DNA of 64,000 bases from Chryseobacterium indologenes (GTDB taxonomy: Bacteria > Bacteroidota > Bacteroidia > Flavobacteriales > Weeksellaceae), in contig NZ_CP018786.1 in the NCBI RefSeq assembly GCF_002025665.1, forward strand, positions 1,054,001 through 1,118,000. The letters are read 5' to 3'. Positions 1 to 9,165 of this stretch are shown one piece after another (within the stretch, counting starts at the first letter, position 1; each line of letters starts with the position of its first letter). The position numbers and the translations under genes were made by a program. Below the pieces are notes generated by a model. It searched no databases and was not told the origin of the DNA. It was given only the letters and a program-made list of their open reading frames with translations.

Positions 1-2820
1 CATGACAGAGCTTTAGGATATGTTGCAGAAAAAGTAGATGCCAAAACATTTGAAGAAACCCAGAATAATAACTGGGCACAGTCCATGGAAGGGAAAGTGG
101 CAGGTCTTAAAATTCAGACCGCAGGAGCAGGACCGCTTGGAACTTCCAGAATTACTTTGAGAGGAGAAAAATCCATTATGATGGATCATAACTATGCTCT
201 GATTGTCGTAGATGGAGTACCATTGGGTAATTCTACAACAGGTACTGATACTGCAGCTTATGGAGCAGGTTCGGGAGGAGATGTTCCGATTGATCTTGGA
301 AATGGACTGAACAGCATTAATCCGGATGATATTGAATCTGTAACGGTATTAAAAGGTGCTTCTGCTGCCGCATTATACGGATCACGCGCTGCCAACGGAG
401 CCTTAATGATAACCACAAAATCCGGAAAAACAAAAAACGGAAAACTGAGAGTAACCTTCAATTCTTCCTCCAGCTTTGATTCCGTCCTGAAGTGGCCGGA
501 CTGGCAATATGAATATGGACAGGGAACACTGGCAACCAATAATGGTAATTTTTATTACTCTTATGGTCTTTCTCCTGATGGGCCAAGTACAGGTGGAACA
601 AGTAGCGCTTTCGGACCTAAATTTGCTGGCCAGTATTACTTTCAATACGATCCTAATGTGATGGGACAAAGTAAAGAAAGACAATTGTGGAGATCTTATG
701 AAAACAATATCAAAAGCTTCTGGAGAACTGGCTCTAACTACTCTAACAGTATTTCTGTAGAAAGTTCTAACGAGAAAACTAGCTTCCGAACTTCACTTAC
801 TTACCTTAATAATGAGTGGATGATGCCGAATACAGGCTTTGACCGGTTCAATTTTGCTTTATCTTTTGCGCATCAGCTTACCCAAAAATTAAAAATTTCT
901 ACAAAATTTGCTTATAACACGACGACCAGTGATAACCTTCCTGCGACGGGATATAACAATCAGTCGATTTCCTATTTCATGATCTTCCAGAATCCCAATG
1001 TAGATCTTGAATGGTATAAACCGATCTGGAAACCCGGACAGGAGCAGGTTGACCAAATCCATCCGTTCAGTTCATATATTGATAATCCTTACATGATTGC
1101 TTACGAAATGCTGAATGGTGTCAGAAAGAAAACCATTACAGGAAATATCACGGCAGATTATCAGTTTAATAAAAATTTCAGCTTAATGTTGAGGTCAGGA
1201 ATTGAAATTCTGAATGAAAAAAGAACAACCAAAAGACCATGGAGCTCTGCCAACTATCTGAAAGGGTTCTACAGAGAGCAGTTTATTAAAAATCAGGAAT
1301 ATAATAACGACCTTTTATTTTCTTACAAAGCAGATTGGAATAAATTCAGTATTTCTGCATCAGCAGGAGGAAGTATCCGCTATAATGAATATCTGCAGAA
1401 CGATTATCAGGCCATAGGATTGAAAACTGCCGGCGAATACAGCCTTACCAATGCTCTTAATATTCCGGTTAAATATCCCGCTCCAAGAGATAAACATGTA
1501 GACAGTGTCTATGGGTTGCTCACATTGGGATATGATAATAAAATATTTGTAGATGTCACCGGAAGAAATGACTGGAGTTCCACACTTCCCAAGCAAAACA
1601 GATCTTTCTTTTATCCTTCAGTAAGTACCAGTTTCATTCTTTCGGATATCTTTAATCTGAAAAGTAATAACCTGAACTTATGGAAACTGAGAGCTTCATG
1701 GGCGAAAGTAGGAATAGACAGTGATCCTTATCTTTTGGATAACTATTATACAGCCAGTAACATTACAGGAAGTGTAGTAGCGCCCACCATTTTTAATAAT
1801 CCTTCCCTTAAACCTGAAAAAAATACCAATATAGAAGCCGGTATGGATTTCAGCCTTTTCAAAAACAGATTGAACCTTAATCTCACCGCTTACCAGAATT
1901 TTAGTGAAAATCAGATTATCCCTGTATCGTTGCCCACAGAAACCGGATATTCCAAAAGAATCATTAATGCAGGTAAAATCAGAAACAGAGGCCTTGAACT
2001 TTCAGCCGATATCTTAGCGGTAAAAGGCAAAGACTTCTCCTGGAAAGTAGGGGGAAACTGGTCTACCAACGAAAACAGAGTAATGACCCTGCCTGAAGGA
2101 TTTGACGGAATCGTTTCCAACGTAGGAGATGTGGTCTTCTATAAAATGGAAGTAGGAGGTTCGCTGGGAGATATGTATGGATTTAAATTATTAAGAACTC
2201 CTGACGGGAAAGTAATTTATGGAGATAACGGGCTTCCTGCCAGACCTGCAGATATTGAAAAAGTAGGAAATGCATTCCCGAAATGGAGAGCCGGTCTTCA
2301 GAATGATTTCAAGATTAAAAACTTTACAATTAGTTTCTCTTTTGATGGACAATATGGTGGTATTGCTTATTCACAGTCACATCATAAAATGTCTGAACAA
2401 GGTAAGCTGAAATCTACCCTTCCGGGCAGAGACAACCCTGGAGGAATGATTGTTGGGGATGGAGTTGTTCAAAATCCTGACGGATCATTCAGTCCAAATA
2501 CAAAAGGAGTACTGGTATCTTCTTATTACGGAGATTACTACAGAAGAGCGAATGTAGAAACCAACAGCTTCAGTACAGATTTTATCAAGCTGAGAGATGC
2601 CAGAATTGCCTATTCTTTCCCGAAAGAAACCATAAAATCCATAGGTCTGGATGATCTTACGATTGCCATTTTCGGGAAAAATCTGTGGATGTGGACGAAG
2701 TTCCCGCTGTTTGATCCTGAAGTAGCCACACTGGATAACGCCACCATCACTCCGGGAGTGGAAATGGGACAACTTCCATCGGCAAGAACAGTCGGTTTCC
2801 AGTTAAATCTTAAATTCTAA
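1..2820 (+). CDS. SusC/RagA-family TonB-linked outer-membrane receptor, 5' end outside the window
   Basis: The reading frame is already open at base 1, so this is the C-terminal 939 residues of a larger protein (family members are usually about 1000 residues). Seen: the first residues (HDRALGYVAEKVDAKTF) and the following GKVAGLKI and GASAAALYGSRAANG segments match the end of the carboxypeptidase-like region and the plug domain of SusC proteins. The rest is aromatic-rich alternating beta-strand sequence ending in a phenylalanine (QLNLKF), as expected for a 22-strand barrel. In the family, SusC forms the pore through which a TonB-energised complex imports oligosaccharides, peptides or other ligands captured by SusD. 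The SusD gene starts 11 bases downstream, so they are cotranscribed. The substrate cannot be told from the sequence; the phosphoesterase at 4328 hints at a phosphorylated ligand. Confidence 0.95.
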   Translation, partial: HDRALGYVAEKVDAKTFEETQNNNWAQSMEGKVAGLKIQTAGAGPLGTSRITLRGEKSIMMDHNYALIVVDGVPLGNSTTGTDTAAYGAGSGGDVPIDLGNGLNSINPDDIESVTVLKGASAAALYGSRAANGALMITTKSGKTKNGKLRVTFNSSSSFDSVLKWPDWQYEYGQGTLATNNGNFYYSYGLSPDGPSTGGTSSAFGPKFAGQYYFQYDPNVMGQSKERQLWRSYENNIKSFWRTGSNYSNSISVESSNEKTSFRTSLTYLNNEWMMPNTGFDRFNFALSFAHQLTQKLKISTKFAYNTTTSDNLPATGYNNQSISYFMIFQNPNVDLEWYKPIWKPGQEQVDQIHPFSSYIDNPYMIAYEMLNGVRKKTITGNITADYQFNKNFSLMLRSGIEILNEKRTTKRPWSSANYLKGFYREQFIKNQEYNNDLLFSYKADWNKFSISASAGGSIRYNEYLQNDYQAIGLKTAGEYSLTNALNIPVKYPAPRDKHVDSVYGLLTLGYDNKIFVDVTGRNDWSSTLPKQNRSFFYPSVSTSFILSDIFNLKSNNLNLWKLRASWAKVGIDSDPYLLDNYYTASNITGSVVAPTIFNNPSLKPEKNTNIEAGMDFSLFKNRLNLNLTAYQNFSENQIIPVSLPTETGYSKRIINAGKIRNRGLELSADILAVKGKDFSWKVGGNWSTNENRVMTLPEGFDGIVSNVGDVVFYKMEVGGSLGDMYGFKLLRTPDGKVIYGDNGLPARPADIEKVGNAFPKWRAGLQNDFKIKNFTISFSFDGQYGGIAYSQSHHKMSEQGKLKSTLPGRDNPGGMIVGDGVVQNPDGSFSPNTKGVLVSSYYGDYYRRANVETNSFSTDFIKLRDARIAYSFPKETIKSIGLDDLTIAIFGKNLWMWTKFPLFDPEVATLDNATITPGVEMGQLPSARTVGFQLNLKF

Positions 2821-2831
2821 AATCTTAAAAA

Positions 2832-4280
2832 ATGAAAAAAATAATCATACATCTGGCATTGGCTGCTTCTGTTTTCATGCTTCAATCCTGCGACAGAACA
2901 TTCGAGGAAATTAATACAGATACCAGTAAAGTCAAAGATCCGTCAGTAGGAAGCCTTCTTGCTCCTATTCAATATGAAATGGGAAGCTACGGATATAACA
3001 GGGCCGACGATTTTACTTTTGATATCATGCAGATTGCTTTAGACTTTCCCAATGAAGGAAACTCATACAGCAGATATTATATGGATGAAAAAAGTGGTAA
3101 CGGTTACTGGAATACTTCCTACAGATGGCTTAAGCAGGTAAGTGACTTAAGAAAATATGCCACAAAAGAACAGAACAATAATTACCTTGCCATTTCAATG
3201 GTTCTGAATGCCTGGATTGCCTCCAATCTTACTGATGCTTTCGGTGATATACCTTTATCTGAGGCAGTGAGGGTTGAAGAAAATATTTTAAAACCAAAAT
3301 ATGATAAGCAGAAGGATATCTACATCCAGCTTTTGAACGATCTGAAAACAGCCAATTCACTATTCAACACCACTCAGGCATTAACGGAAACTGATTTGTT
3401 TTATAATGCCAATACCAACAGTCAGACTGGTATTTTAGGATGGAAAAAATTCTGTAATTCACTGTCATTAAGATTGCTCACCAGAATTCTGAGCAGAAAC
3501 GGAGAAGTAAATGTACATGAAAGAATTCAGGAAATTGTGAATAACCCTGCTCAATATCCTGTTTTCCAAAATAATACAGATAGTGCGGTGCTTCCGATTT
3601 CGGGCATTTCTCCATACTTACCTCCCATAGCCCGTCCACAGGATTTTACAGCTTACAGATCAGCAGGCGAATTCTTTGTAAATGCTATGAAAGATAATAA
3701 TGATCCAAGGCTTAGCATGTTTTTTACTAAAGCTAAAGCAACATCAGGAGAAGATCTTGGCTATAAAGGAGCTCCGTCAGGATATGCTCTGGGAACATCT
3801 TTCAACTATCAGCCCTCTAACCTTAATCAAAATCTTGCGAAAGCACCTTTAAAGATTTTAATTATGACCTATTCTGAAGTTCAGTTTATTCTGGCAGAGC
3901 TTGTCAACAAAGGAATTATTACAGGTAATCAGCAAACTTATTATGAAACAGGTGTAAAATCTATTATTGAACAGTGGGGAGCAACAGTTCCGGCTAACTA
4001 TTTCAGTAATACAAAAGTAGCATATGACGGCTCCTTGGAAAAAATAATGCTCCAAAAGTACATTTCCCTGTTTTTTGTAGACCATCAGCAATGGTATGAA
4101 TTCAGACGTACGAAGCTTCCGGTACTTCCTAATAATGGAGGACTTCAGAACGGTGGACAGATGCCGGTAAGATTTATGTATCCTACTGCTACAAAAGTGA
4201 TGAATACAGACAATTATAATGCAGCTGTACAATCGATGGGTGGAGATAATATCAATGTGAAAATGTGGTGGAATAAATAA
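2832..4280 (+). CDS. SusD/RagB-family nutrient-binding outer-membrane lipoprotein
   Basis: 482 residues. The N-terminus is a lipoprotein signal peptide with a lipobox ending at Cys (MLQSC, about residues 16-20). It is followed by an all-helical TPR-like body, including the segment LAISMVLNAWIASNLTDAFGDIPLSEA typical of SusD-like proteins (given here as a family landmark at about residues 118-144). The length and C-terminal half resemble the shorter SusD-like_2 type rather than the classical 550-residue form. It would sit on the cell surface as the lid of the upstream SusC barrel and bind the ligand. It lies 11 bases after the receptor gene and 47 bases before the phosphoesterase, which supports one transcript of three genes. 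The ligand is unknown. Confidence 0.93.
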   Translation: MKKIIIHLALAASVFMLQSCDRTFEEINTDTSKVKDPSVGSLLAPIQYEMGSYGYNRADDFTFDIMQIALDFPNEGNSYSRYYMDEKSGNGYWNTSYRWLKQVSDLRKYATKEQNNNYLAISMVLNAWIASNLTDAFGDIPLSEAVRVEENILKPKYDKQKDIYIQLLNDLKTANSLFNTTQALTETDLFYNANTNSQTGILGWKKFCNSLSLRLLTRILSRNGEVNVHERIQEIVNNPAQYPVFQNNTDSAVLPISGISPYLPPIARPQDFTAYRSAGEFFVNAMKDNNDPRLSMFFTKAKATSGEDLGYKGAPSGYALGTSFNYQPSNLNQNLAKAPLKILIMTYSEVQFILAELVNKGIITGNQQTYYETGVKSIIEQWGATVPANYFSNTKVAYDGSLEKIMLQKYISLFFVDHQQWYEFRRTKLPVLPNNGGLQNGGQMPVRFMYPTATKVMNTDNYNAAVQSMGGDNINVKMWWNK

Positions 4281-4327
4281 TATCCTTAATTGAAAAATTA
4301 AAAAATAATTTAAAGATTTAAAAAACT

Positions 4328-5914
4328 ATGAGTATCAATATAAAATTTTTAATGCCATGTATGCTGGTTTCAGCAATGGCTTTCTCACAAACTTCTGTTG
4401 CCGGATATGTATTCGAAGACAACAACAAAAACCAAAAGAAAGAAAATCGCGAAAAAGGAATAGAAGGCGTAGCTGTTTCCAATGGTGTTCAGGTAGTTCT
4501 TACCGATAAAAACGGAAGATACAGCCTGCCGGTTCAAGAAGATCAGACTATTTTTGTTATTAAACCTTCAGGATATCAAACGGCTTTAAATGCTAATAAT
4601 CTTCCCCAGTTTTATTATCACCATAAACCAAAAGGTTCTCCCGCAGATTTTAAATATCAGGGAGTTGCTCCCACAGGAGATCTTCCCAAAGAACTGAACT
4701 TCCCGCTTTATAAGCAAAATGAAGACAAGAACTTTGATATTCTGGTTTTTGGTGATCCACAACCTTACACAGAAAAAGAGCTGGATTATTTCAAAAGAGG
4801 CATTGTGAACGAAGTAAAAAACACCAAGAAAAATGCCGTGCTGGGAATTAGTTTGGGAGATTTGGTGGGTGACAATCTAAGCCTTCAGAAACCGTATGCA
4901 GACGTCATGAAAGAAGTAGGATTGCCATGGTACAATGTAATGGGAAATCATGATATGAATTATGATGCAAAGGAAGATAAGTTTTCCGATGAAACATTTG
5001 AGTCAAATTTTGGTCCTGCCAATTATTCTTTCAACTACGGTAATGTACATTTCATTATTCTGGATGATATTCTTTATCCCGATCCGAGAGACAACAAAGG
5101 ATACTGGGGAGGTTTCCGTGAAGACCAGCTTCAGTTCATAGAAAATGACCTGAAACTGGTTGACAAGAATAAACTGATTGTCATTTCTTTCCATATTCCG
5201 TTGGAACATAATAATGAAGACAACTTCAGGAATGCAGACCGTCAGAAATTATTTGATTTCTTAAATCCTTTCCAGAATGTATTGCTTTTATCAGCACATA
5301 CTCACATCCAGCAGCAGATTTTCTACGGCAAAAAAGCAGGTTGGAACGGAATCAAAGAACTTCATGAATATAACGTAGGAACCACCTGCGGGGATTGGTA
5401 CTCAGGAACTCCTGATGATGCCGGACTTCCTACCTCAACCATGAGAGACGGAACAGCAAAAGGATATTCATTCATCAGCTTTGCAGACAATCAGTATAAA
5501 GTTAAGTACAGAACAGCCGGAAAACCGGAAGACTATCAGATCAAATTATATGTTCCAAAAGTGATTTCTTCTTCAAGAACCTCAGCAAAAGTGCTGGCTA
5601 ATTTTTTCATGGGAAGCAAAAAAGACAAAGTAGAATACCGAATAGACGGAGGAAAATGGGAAGAAATGAAGTACGATGAAACCATCGACCCGAATTTTGC
5701 CCTTTCTGTTTTCAAATGGGATTCTACAGAAAAAATTCTACCAGGAAGAAGACCTTCCAATCCTGAATTGTCAAAACATATCTGGGAAGCAGATTTTCCT
5801 AAGAAATTATCATTAGGAAAACACAAAGTTGAGGTGAAAGCTGTTGATATGTATGGAAATGAATTCTCCAATTCAGAAGAATTTGAAGTTCAGAACGCCA
5901 TCCAGATTCCTTAA
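4328..5914 (+). CDS. secreted calcineurin-like metallophosphoesterase with N- and C-terminal accessory domains
   Basis: 528 residues. A signal peptide (to about AMAFSQ, residue 21) is followed by an Ig/CNA-like N-terminal domain (residues about 25-110, as in MetallophosN). The catalytic domain has the metal-ligand motifs GDPQP (about 140), GDLVGD (about 177), GNHD (about 205), FHIP (about 290) and SAHTH (about 322). A C-terminal beta domain (from about 400) fits MetallophosC. Known: this fold hydrolyses phosphomono- or diesters with a dinuclear metal centre. The three-domain form is common in Bacteroidota and usually periplasmic or surface exposed. It follows SusC/SusD closely and is followed by a strong terminator, so it probably processes the phosphate-containing ligand imported by that pair; that link is inference. 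Confidence 0.9.
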   Translation: MSINIKFLMPCMLVSAMAFSQTSVAGYVFEDNNKNQKKENREKGIEGVAVSNGVQVVLTDKNGRYSLPVQEDQTIFVIKPSGYQTALNANNLPQFYYHHKPKGSPADFKYQGVAPTGDLPKELNFPLYKQNEDKNFDILVFGDPQPYTEKELDYFKRGIVNEVKNTKKNAVLGISLGDLVGDNLSLQKPYADVMKEVGLPWYNVMGNHDMNYDAKEDKFSDETFESNFGPANYSFNYGNVHFIILDDILYPDPRDNKGYWGGFREDQLQFIENDLKLVDKNKLIVISFHIPLEHNNEDNFRNADRQKLFDFLNPFQNVLLLSAHTHIQQQIFYGKKAGWNGIKELHEYNVGTTCGDWYSGTPDDAGLPTSTMRDGTAKGYSFISFADNQYKVKYRTAGKPEDYQIKLYVPKVISSSRTSAKVLANFFMGSKKDKVEYRIDGGKWEEMKYDETIDPNFALSVFKWDSTEKILPGRRPSNPELSKHIWEADFPKKLSLGKHKVEVKAVDMYGNEFSNSEEFEVQNAIQIP

Positions 5915-5950
5915 GCATTTTATTTTTTTTACTATACCTTTTTTTAGATT

Positions 5951-5985
5951 TTAAAACCGGTTCTTACGAGCCGGTTTTAATTTTA
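5951..5985 (+). terminator. Rho-independent terminator after the SusCD-phosphoesterase genes
   Basis: A perfect 10-bp inverted repeat (TTAAAACCGG at 5951-5960 and CCGGTTTTAA at 5971-5980) with a 10-base loop is followed by a T-rich tail. It lies 36 bases after the stop codon of the phosphoesterase. Confidence 0.85.
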
Positions 5986-6000
5986 TCAGAGGCTTAGATT

Positions 6001-6166
6001 AACCACAAAAGTCACAAAAGTTTTTTTAAGCTATAACTTTGGAGATAAGAAGTACGCTTAAGTTTTATAAAAATCTGCGTTTTTCATCCTATGTGAACTT
6101 TTATACAGGATGATTATAACTTTCAAATATTTTCAATGTTAATCATCTTTTGTGACTTTTGTGGTT
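6001..6166. repeat. 166-bp element bounded by perfect 20-bp terminal inverted repeats
   Basis: AACCACAAAAGTCACAAAAG at 6001-6020 is the exact reverse complement of bases 6147-6166. The ends themselves contain a short direct repeat (CACAAAAG twice). The interior carries no gene. This size and structure fit a non-autonomous miniature element or a REP-like palindromic spacer. No transposase or target duplication was recognised. Confidence 0.75.
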
Positions 6167-6220
6167 CATGAAATATAAGTTAAATCCCTGTTTTCACCCC
6201 TTCATAAAAATGTTCTTTCG

Positions 6221-6228
6221 TAACTTTG
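6221..6228 (+). promoter_or_regulatory. -7 promoter box (TAACTTTG) for the SDR gene
   Basis: Exact match to the Bacteroidota TAnnTTTG -7 consensus, 22 bases before the ATG at 6251. No clear TTG was found at the -33 position. Confidence 0.6.
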
Positions 6229-6250
6229 TACAAAGAAAAGTATCATTACT

Positions 6251-6964
6251 ATGAATATAAACGGAAAAAATGCCATCGTAACAGGTGGAGGAAGAGGATT
6301 AGGGAAAGCTGTAGCGTTAGCTTTAGCCAATGAAGGAGTAAACGTTGCCATTACAGGAAGAAACGAGGAAAACCTTAAAATGACGGTTGAGGAAATCAAA
6401 AAATTAGGAGTAAACTCAGCCTACGCTGTATTTTCTGTAGACAATGAGATTCAGGTAAAAGCTGGAATAGAATCTTTAGCAGAACAATTGGGAGGAATTG
6501 ATATTTTGATCAATAACGCAGGAATCGGAGACTTTGGTTCTATCGAAGAAATGCCTTCTGAAACTTGGGAGCAAGTTATTAAAACCAATTTATTCGGAGT
6601 ATATTATGCAGCCAAAGCAGCTCATCCATTCATGAAAGCAAAAGGAGAAGGTGATATTGTCAACGTAGCCTCTACTGCAGGTCTTAAAGGTGGCCCGAAT
6701 ATGTCTGCATATGCCGCTTCAAAAGCAGCAGTTGTATCTCTGTCTCAATCCATGATGGCAGAATGGAGAAAACAAAATATTCGTGTAATCACTTTAACTC
6801 CAAGTACCATTGCTTCTGATATGAGTATCCAGGGAGGACTTACAGATGGAAATCCTGATAAAGTATTACAGCCGGAAGATTTTGCAGAATGGGTAAGGGA
6901 TATCCTGAAAATGAACAGAAGAGCATTAATTGCAAATGGTTCTATCTTTTCCACGAATCCATAA
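6251..6964 (+). CDS. short-chain dehydrogenase/reductase, FabG-like 3-ketoacyl reductase family
   Basis: 237 residues, the normal length for a classical SDR. Seen: the nucleotide-binding motif TGGGRGLG (residues 11-18), the structural NNAG motif (about 88-91), the catalytic Ser near residue 141 and the YAASK catalytic Tyr/Lys at about 154-158. In this family NAD(P)H reduces a ketone or 3-ketoacyl group in the cytoplasm. Many paralogues exist, and annotation as 3-ketoacyl-ACP reductase is the generic one; the real substrate is not visible. The gene stands alone, with its own -7 box and a hairpin terminator in the REP-like element that follows. Confidence 0.85.
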   Translation: MNINGKNAIVTGGGRGLGKAVALALANEGVNVAITGRNEENLKMTVEEIKKLGVNSAYAVFSVDNEIQVKAGIESLAEQLGGIDILINNAGIGDFGSIEEMPSETWEQVIKTNLFGVYYAAKAAHPFMKAKGEGDIVNVASTAGLKGGPNMSAYAASKAAVVSLSQSMMAEWRKQNIRVITLTPSTIASDMSIQGGLTDGNPDKVLQPEDFAEWVRDILKMNRRALIANGSIFSTNP

Positions 6965-7046
6965 GAGAGTTAAAATTTAAAGTCCAAGGTTTTGGGTTTA
7001 AAGTTTTCAGCAAAGAACTCTTCTTTTTCCTTGGATCATAAAATTC

Positions 7047-7192
7047 TATAGGAGCGGGCTTTAGCCCGCTTTTTCTTTTTTCATACTTTTGAGGCTTTAG
7101 CCAAAACCTGGAATTTCTTGCATTTCAAAAAATCTGGGAATTTATTTCCATGTCTTTTATAATAAGTTTTAGCTAAAGCCCGTCCCTATTGA
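7047..7192. repeat. REP-like fold-back element built from GGGCTTTAGCCC words, including a terminator hairpin
   Basis: The hairpin AGCGGGCT-TT-AGCCCGCT (7053-7070) followed by TTTTCTTTTT acts as a terminator for the SDR gene. A second copy of the word (GCTAAAGCCCGTCCCTAT, about 7172-7189) is in inverse orientation and pairs with 7047-7065 with few mismatches. A third GGCTTTAGCCAAAAC lies at 7093-7107, and the same 15-mer recurs at 46798-46812. The rest of the 367-base gap to prmA shows only a promoter. Confidence 0.7.
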
Positions 7193-7308
7193 ATATATTG
7201 TATGCAGTCATTTGCGTAATCAGGGCAATCTGCAGGATAAAAAATCATAAAAATCCCCGGTTTCAGCCAAAAATTCCTCCATCATTTTTTTAACCGTAAT
7301 AACATTAG

Positions 7309-7316
7309 TATTTTTG
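7309..7316 (+). promoter_or_regulatory. -7 promoter box (TATTTTTG) for prmA
   Basis: Exact TAnnTTTG match. It lies 15 bases before the ATG at 7332. A possible upstream TTG start (7314) falls inside this box, so it would not be transcribed; this decides the start of prmA in favour of 7332. Confidence 0.6.
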
Positions 7317-7331
7317 CAGCAAATTAGTCAC

Positions 7332-8159
7332 ATGCAAAATTATTTAGAATTCAATTTCAAGATTTCTCCATTGCAACCTTGGAACGAGATATTAATGGCA
7401 GAACTTATAGAAATAGGTTTTGACAGCTTTACAGAAGAAATTGACGGAATTTTAGGATATATTCAGACAGAACTGTTTCACGAAGATCAGTTGAAAGCAC
7501 TTCCAATCTTCGAAAACGAAAATGTAAAAATCGAATACACTTTTGAAGAAATGCCAAACATCAATTGGAATGAAGAATGGGAAAAGAACTTCTCTCCAAT
7601 CAATATTGATGATAAAGTATTGATCAGAGCAGAATTCCATGAATCTGTACCGGGAATGCATGAAATTATCATTCAGCCTAAAATGTCTTTTGGAACAGGA
7701 CATCACCCTACAACCCACTTGATGATCCAGCAAATGATGGACATTGATTTCAATGGTAAAAAAGTATTGGATATGGGATGCGGAACTTCTGTATTAGCTA
7801 TTTATGCAAAACAACAGGGAGCTGGAGATACAAAAGCTATTGATATTGACGAATGGTCAGTGGAAAACTCAAAAGAAAATGCAGTAAGAAACAATGTAGA
7901 ACTGGATATTGAACAAGGAACTGCCGAAAACCTGGGCAAAGAGAATTATGATATCATTTTAGCTAATATCAACAGAAATATCCTGATTTCAGATATCCCG
8001 ACTTACGTTTCAGTATTGAATGAAGGAGGAAAATTATTGCTTTCAGGACTATGCTTCTTTGATGTAGATGATATTCTGGAAGTATGCAAAGAAAGCGGTC
8101 TGGAGCTTAAAAAGAAATTACAGCGTGAAGAATGGGTAAGCCTTCTGCTTGAAAAATAA
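7332..8159 (+). CDS. prmA: ribosomal protein L11 methyltransferase
   Basis: 275 residues from the chosen ATG. The enzyme uses S-adenosylmethionine to methylate ribosomal protein L11 in the cytoplasm. Seen: a small N-terminal alpha/beta substrate-recognition domain (to about residue 65), the family signature FGTGHHPTTH (about 119-128), the SAM-binding motif VLDMGCGTSVLA (about 145-156) and NINRNIL near 211, where the Asn-rich motif of PrmA sits. The in-frame TTG at 7314 was rejected as a start because it lies in the -7 promoter box. The secreted SH3-like gene follows after 24 bases and may share the transcript. Confidence 0.93.
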   Translation: MQNYLEFNFKISPLQPWNEILMAELIEIGFDSFTEEIDGILGYIQTELFHEDQLKALPIFENENVKIEYTFEEMPNINWNEEWEKNFSPINIDDKVLIRAEFHESVPGMHEIIIQPKMSFGTGHHPTTHLMIQQMMDIDFNGKKVLDMGCGTSVLAIYAKQQGAGDTKAIDIDEWSVENSKENAVRNNVELDIEQGTAENLGKENYDIILANINRNILISDIPTYVSVLNEGGKLLLSGLCFFDVDDILEVCKESGLELKKKLQREEWVSLLLEK

Positions 8160-8183
8160 CACACCAAAAAACAAAATACGAAT

Positions 8184-9023
8184 ATGAAAACTTTATGGAC
8201 AGCTTTATTTTTACTGATGCTGCAGTTTTTTACAGCACAGGAAAATGAAGTATATGCAGACGGTATCTTTAGCTTTGAAGAAAATAAAACTCAAAAAATC
8301 TTTACGGATTGGACCCGCGTGAGGTTAGATCCCGGAATGAATGCTCAGATTGTAGATTCACTGCAGGCGAACCAACAGGTTATGATTCTTAAAAAGGAAA
8401 ATGCAGTCCTGAAACTGGGAGAAAGAAATGCCAATTGGTATAAAATCTCTTATCAGAAAGGAGAAAATACGTTGGAAGGATATATCTGGGGTGGTAATCT
8501 TTGTGTAGGCTACCGTAACAAAAATGGGTATGATTTTCTCTTTGGGCTTTCTAAAACAATTGAACGGAAGAATAAAGAATACAATCAGATCGAAAAACAA
8601 AATATTGCGGGAATAAAAGCAATAGAAGGAAATACACTTATTGATGAAGTGTATTTTGATACTGGAAGAGGAGAAGAATTGAGTTCCACATCATTCAATA
8701 TAGAAAGCAGCCACAAGTTGCAAAATGTAGAATTCACACTCAAAGCAATGGTTTCCGGAGAGGCTTGTGGAATAGCAAGTTATGATCAGTATGTTCTTTT
8801 TAAGGACAAAAAGCTCATTGCCCTTCCACAATTGATGAATGTGGGGGATGCCGGTGCTTTTTACCATAGTGAAGAATTTATTTTTCCAAATGATAAAGGA
8901 GGAATTTCCAATGCATTTATCTTAAAAGTGGAAGATATGGAAGTAGATGAACAAGATAGGGAGAAGAAAAAGCATTCTTCCAAAACTTATCTTTGGAATG
9001 GAAATACCTACAAACTGAAATAA
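8184..9023 (+). CDS. secreted protein with an SH3-like domain, function unknown
   Basis: 279 residues. A Sec signal peptide (MKTLWTALFLLMLQFFTAQ) is followed by a region that resembles a bacterial SH3 domain (about residues 40-105: WTRVRLDPGMNAQIVD, then QVMILKK, then WYKISYQKG and GYIWGGNLC). The remaining 170 residues are not recognised and contain no obvious catalytic motif. Bacterial SH3 domains often bind cell-wall or surface ligands, so a periplasmic role is plausible but not shown. The gene starts 24 bases after prmA and ends at a clear terminator. Confidence 0.75.
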   Translation: MKTLWTALFLLMLQFFTAQENEVYADGIFSFEENKTQKIFTDWTRVRLDPGMNAQIVDSLQANQQVMILKKENAVLKLGERNANWYKISYQKGENTLEGYIWGGNLCVGYRNKNGYDFLFGLSKTIERKNKEYNQIEKQNIAGIKAIEGNTLIDEVYFDTGRGEELSSTSFNIESSHKLQNVEFTLKAMVSGEACGIASYDQYVLFKDKKLIALPQLMNVGDAGAFYHSEEFIFPNDKGGISNAFILKVEDMEVDEQDREKKKHSSKTYLWNGNTYKLK

Positions 9024-9051
9024 AGTCAGTACATATTAAAATTAAAATAAT

Positions 9052-9078
9052 CCCTCAATTATAGTTGAGGGGTTTTTA
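9052..9078 (+). terminator. Rho-independent terminator after the prmA-SH3 pair
   Basis: Stem CCCTCAA (9052-9058) and TTGAGGG (9065-9071) followed by GTTTTTA. It lies 28 bases after the stop codon. Confidence 0.75.
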
Positions 9079-9165
9079 CGTATAATATCGGGGTAAAATC
9101 ATTTATTACTTTTGAATATAATCACAATCATATTCATTAAGTTCATAAAAATAACATCATCAAAA

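Noticed and set aside
7314..7331. TTG as an upstream start for prmA
   Set aside because: It is inside the TAnnTTTG promoter box; the ATG at 7332 gives the normal PrmA N-terminus.
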